A stretch of DNA of 21,023 nucleotides from a virus. The number at the start of each line of letters is the position of its first letter. Within the stretch, counting starts at the first letter, position 1. The notes under the pieces are model-generated. The model ran no database searches, was not told the DNA's origin, and saw only the letters and a program-made list of their open reading frames with translations. Made by a program: the position numbers and the translations under genes. Positions 20,571 through 21,023 of the stretch are shown piece after piece. Where the stretch lies: positions 1 through 21,023 of IMG/VR virus record IMGVR_UViG_3300025141_011228, one strand, 5' to 3'.

Positions 20571-21023
20571 TTAATCCTTGTAGAACCCTCGTTTATCTAT
20601 GTGTTCTGGAATGTCTCCGAGTACAACGGACTCTCTCCCAAGCTTAACCTCTACGGCATTTTGCCTCTTGATAATCTTTGGCTGATCTTCGTTCTTATCA
20701 CCACCGATTATGTATCCAAGCACGTTAACTGTGACTTTGGTTTCGTACTGTCTCTCCTCTTCATCCATACCAGAAATATTGTTTTCATGAGAGTACTCTT
20801 CATTGATGAAGGCTTCGTACCTATGGCCGTCCCTGCTGATGAAGAAGTAATTGATCCCGCCAGTCTTAGTCAGGAGTGGCGCCAACATCTCGTTCATTTG
20901 CTGCTGATATTCTGTTCTCAGGCTTATTGTATACACGATATCTAGGTATGCGGGTATTGGTATAGAGATTGTTTCATATACAACCTTCTTATTCTTCCTT
21001 GGAAAATTTATTTGACCTTGGCC
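20571..21023 (-). CDS. Tail terminator / sheath-completion protein, gp15-like (5' end cut by window)
   Basis: The frame is open to the right edge (150 codons without a start), so the N-terminus is missing. A GTG at 20936 is internal, because protein-like sequence (KKVVYETISIPIPAYLDIVY) continues upstream of it. The stretch YTISLRTEYQQQMNEMLAPL parallels the YELSIFTRYEDDMFQIVEQI part of T4 gp15. After it come a basic segment with FFISRDGHRYEAFINEE, the EERQYETKVTVNVLGYI strands and a charged C-terminus. T4 gp15 caps the tail tube and sheath and is the joining point for the head. The gene is directly upstream of the sheath gene, where terminator proteins are usual. Assignment rests on that position and a local likeness. 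Confidence 0.6.
   Translation of the reverse strand, partial: GQGQINFPRKNKKVVYETISIPIPAYLDIVYTISLRTEYQQQMNEMLAPLLTKTGGINYFFISRDGHRYEAFINEEYSHENNISGMDEEERQYETKVTVNVLGYIIGGDKNEDQPKIIKRQNAVEVKLGRESVVLGDIPEHIDKRGFYKD

Noticed and set aside
1-21023. CRISPR arrays, tRNA genes, insertion sequences, integrase or attachment sites
   Set aside because: No regular short repeats, cloverleaf-like segments, transposase-like proteins or flanking direct repeats were seen.

Overview
The window is a stretch of tailed-phage genome. All real genes lie on the minus strand, so transcription runs from high to low coordinates, and genes are packed with ATGA/GTGA overlaps or short gaps. The architecture is that of a contractile-tailed (myovirus, distantly T4-like) phage, probably lytic: tail morphogenesis genes run directly into a self-sufficient replication and recombination module. 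I see no integrase, repressor, tRNA, CRISPR array, insertion sequence or attachment site. The host cannot be read from the sequence.

Region by region, in transcription order. Positions 21023-15790 hold a gp15-like tail terminator (5' end cut by the window), a very long gp18-type sheath protein, a gp19-type tube protein, and a gp26/PF12322-type protein that sits where tail-assembly chaperones sit. The last is followed by a small ORF in the +1 frame after a T7 run, a likely translational frameshift. Positions 15718-9034 hold a small conserved-looking tail protein, an 874-residue tape measure, a tube/baseplate-like protein, a LysM gp53-like protein and an 876-residue hub-like protein. Positions 9022-7775 encode a 415-residue unknown, possibly structural, whose stop overlaps the polymerase start.

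Positions 7775-1230 hold a minimal family A DNA polymerase without a visible proofreading domain, a MazG-like NTP pyrophosphohydrolase, a divergent tubulin/FtsZ-like protein, a gp32-type zinc-containing ssDNA-binding protein, an unknown, a UvsX/RecA recombinase, a dCMP-type deaminase, a small basic protein and a separate FEN-type 5' nuclease. Positions 1258-1 hold a small Smr-like protein, a single-pass membrane protein and, cut by the left edge, a secreted protein with thrombospondin type 3 calcium-binding repeats.

Four sigma70-like promoters stand out by hexamer match and spacing: before the TSP3 gene, before the deaminase (apparently giving a leaderless mRNA), before the ssDNA-binding protein and before the tail chaperone. 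The items most worth following up are the tubulin-like protein, the chaperone frameshift, the secreted TSP3 protein and the leaderless deaminase. No intergenic stretch exceeds 300 bases and no convincing intrinsic terminator was found.
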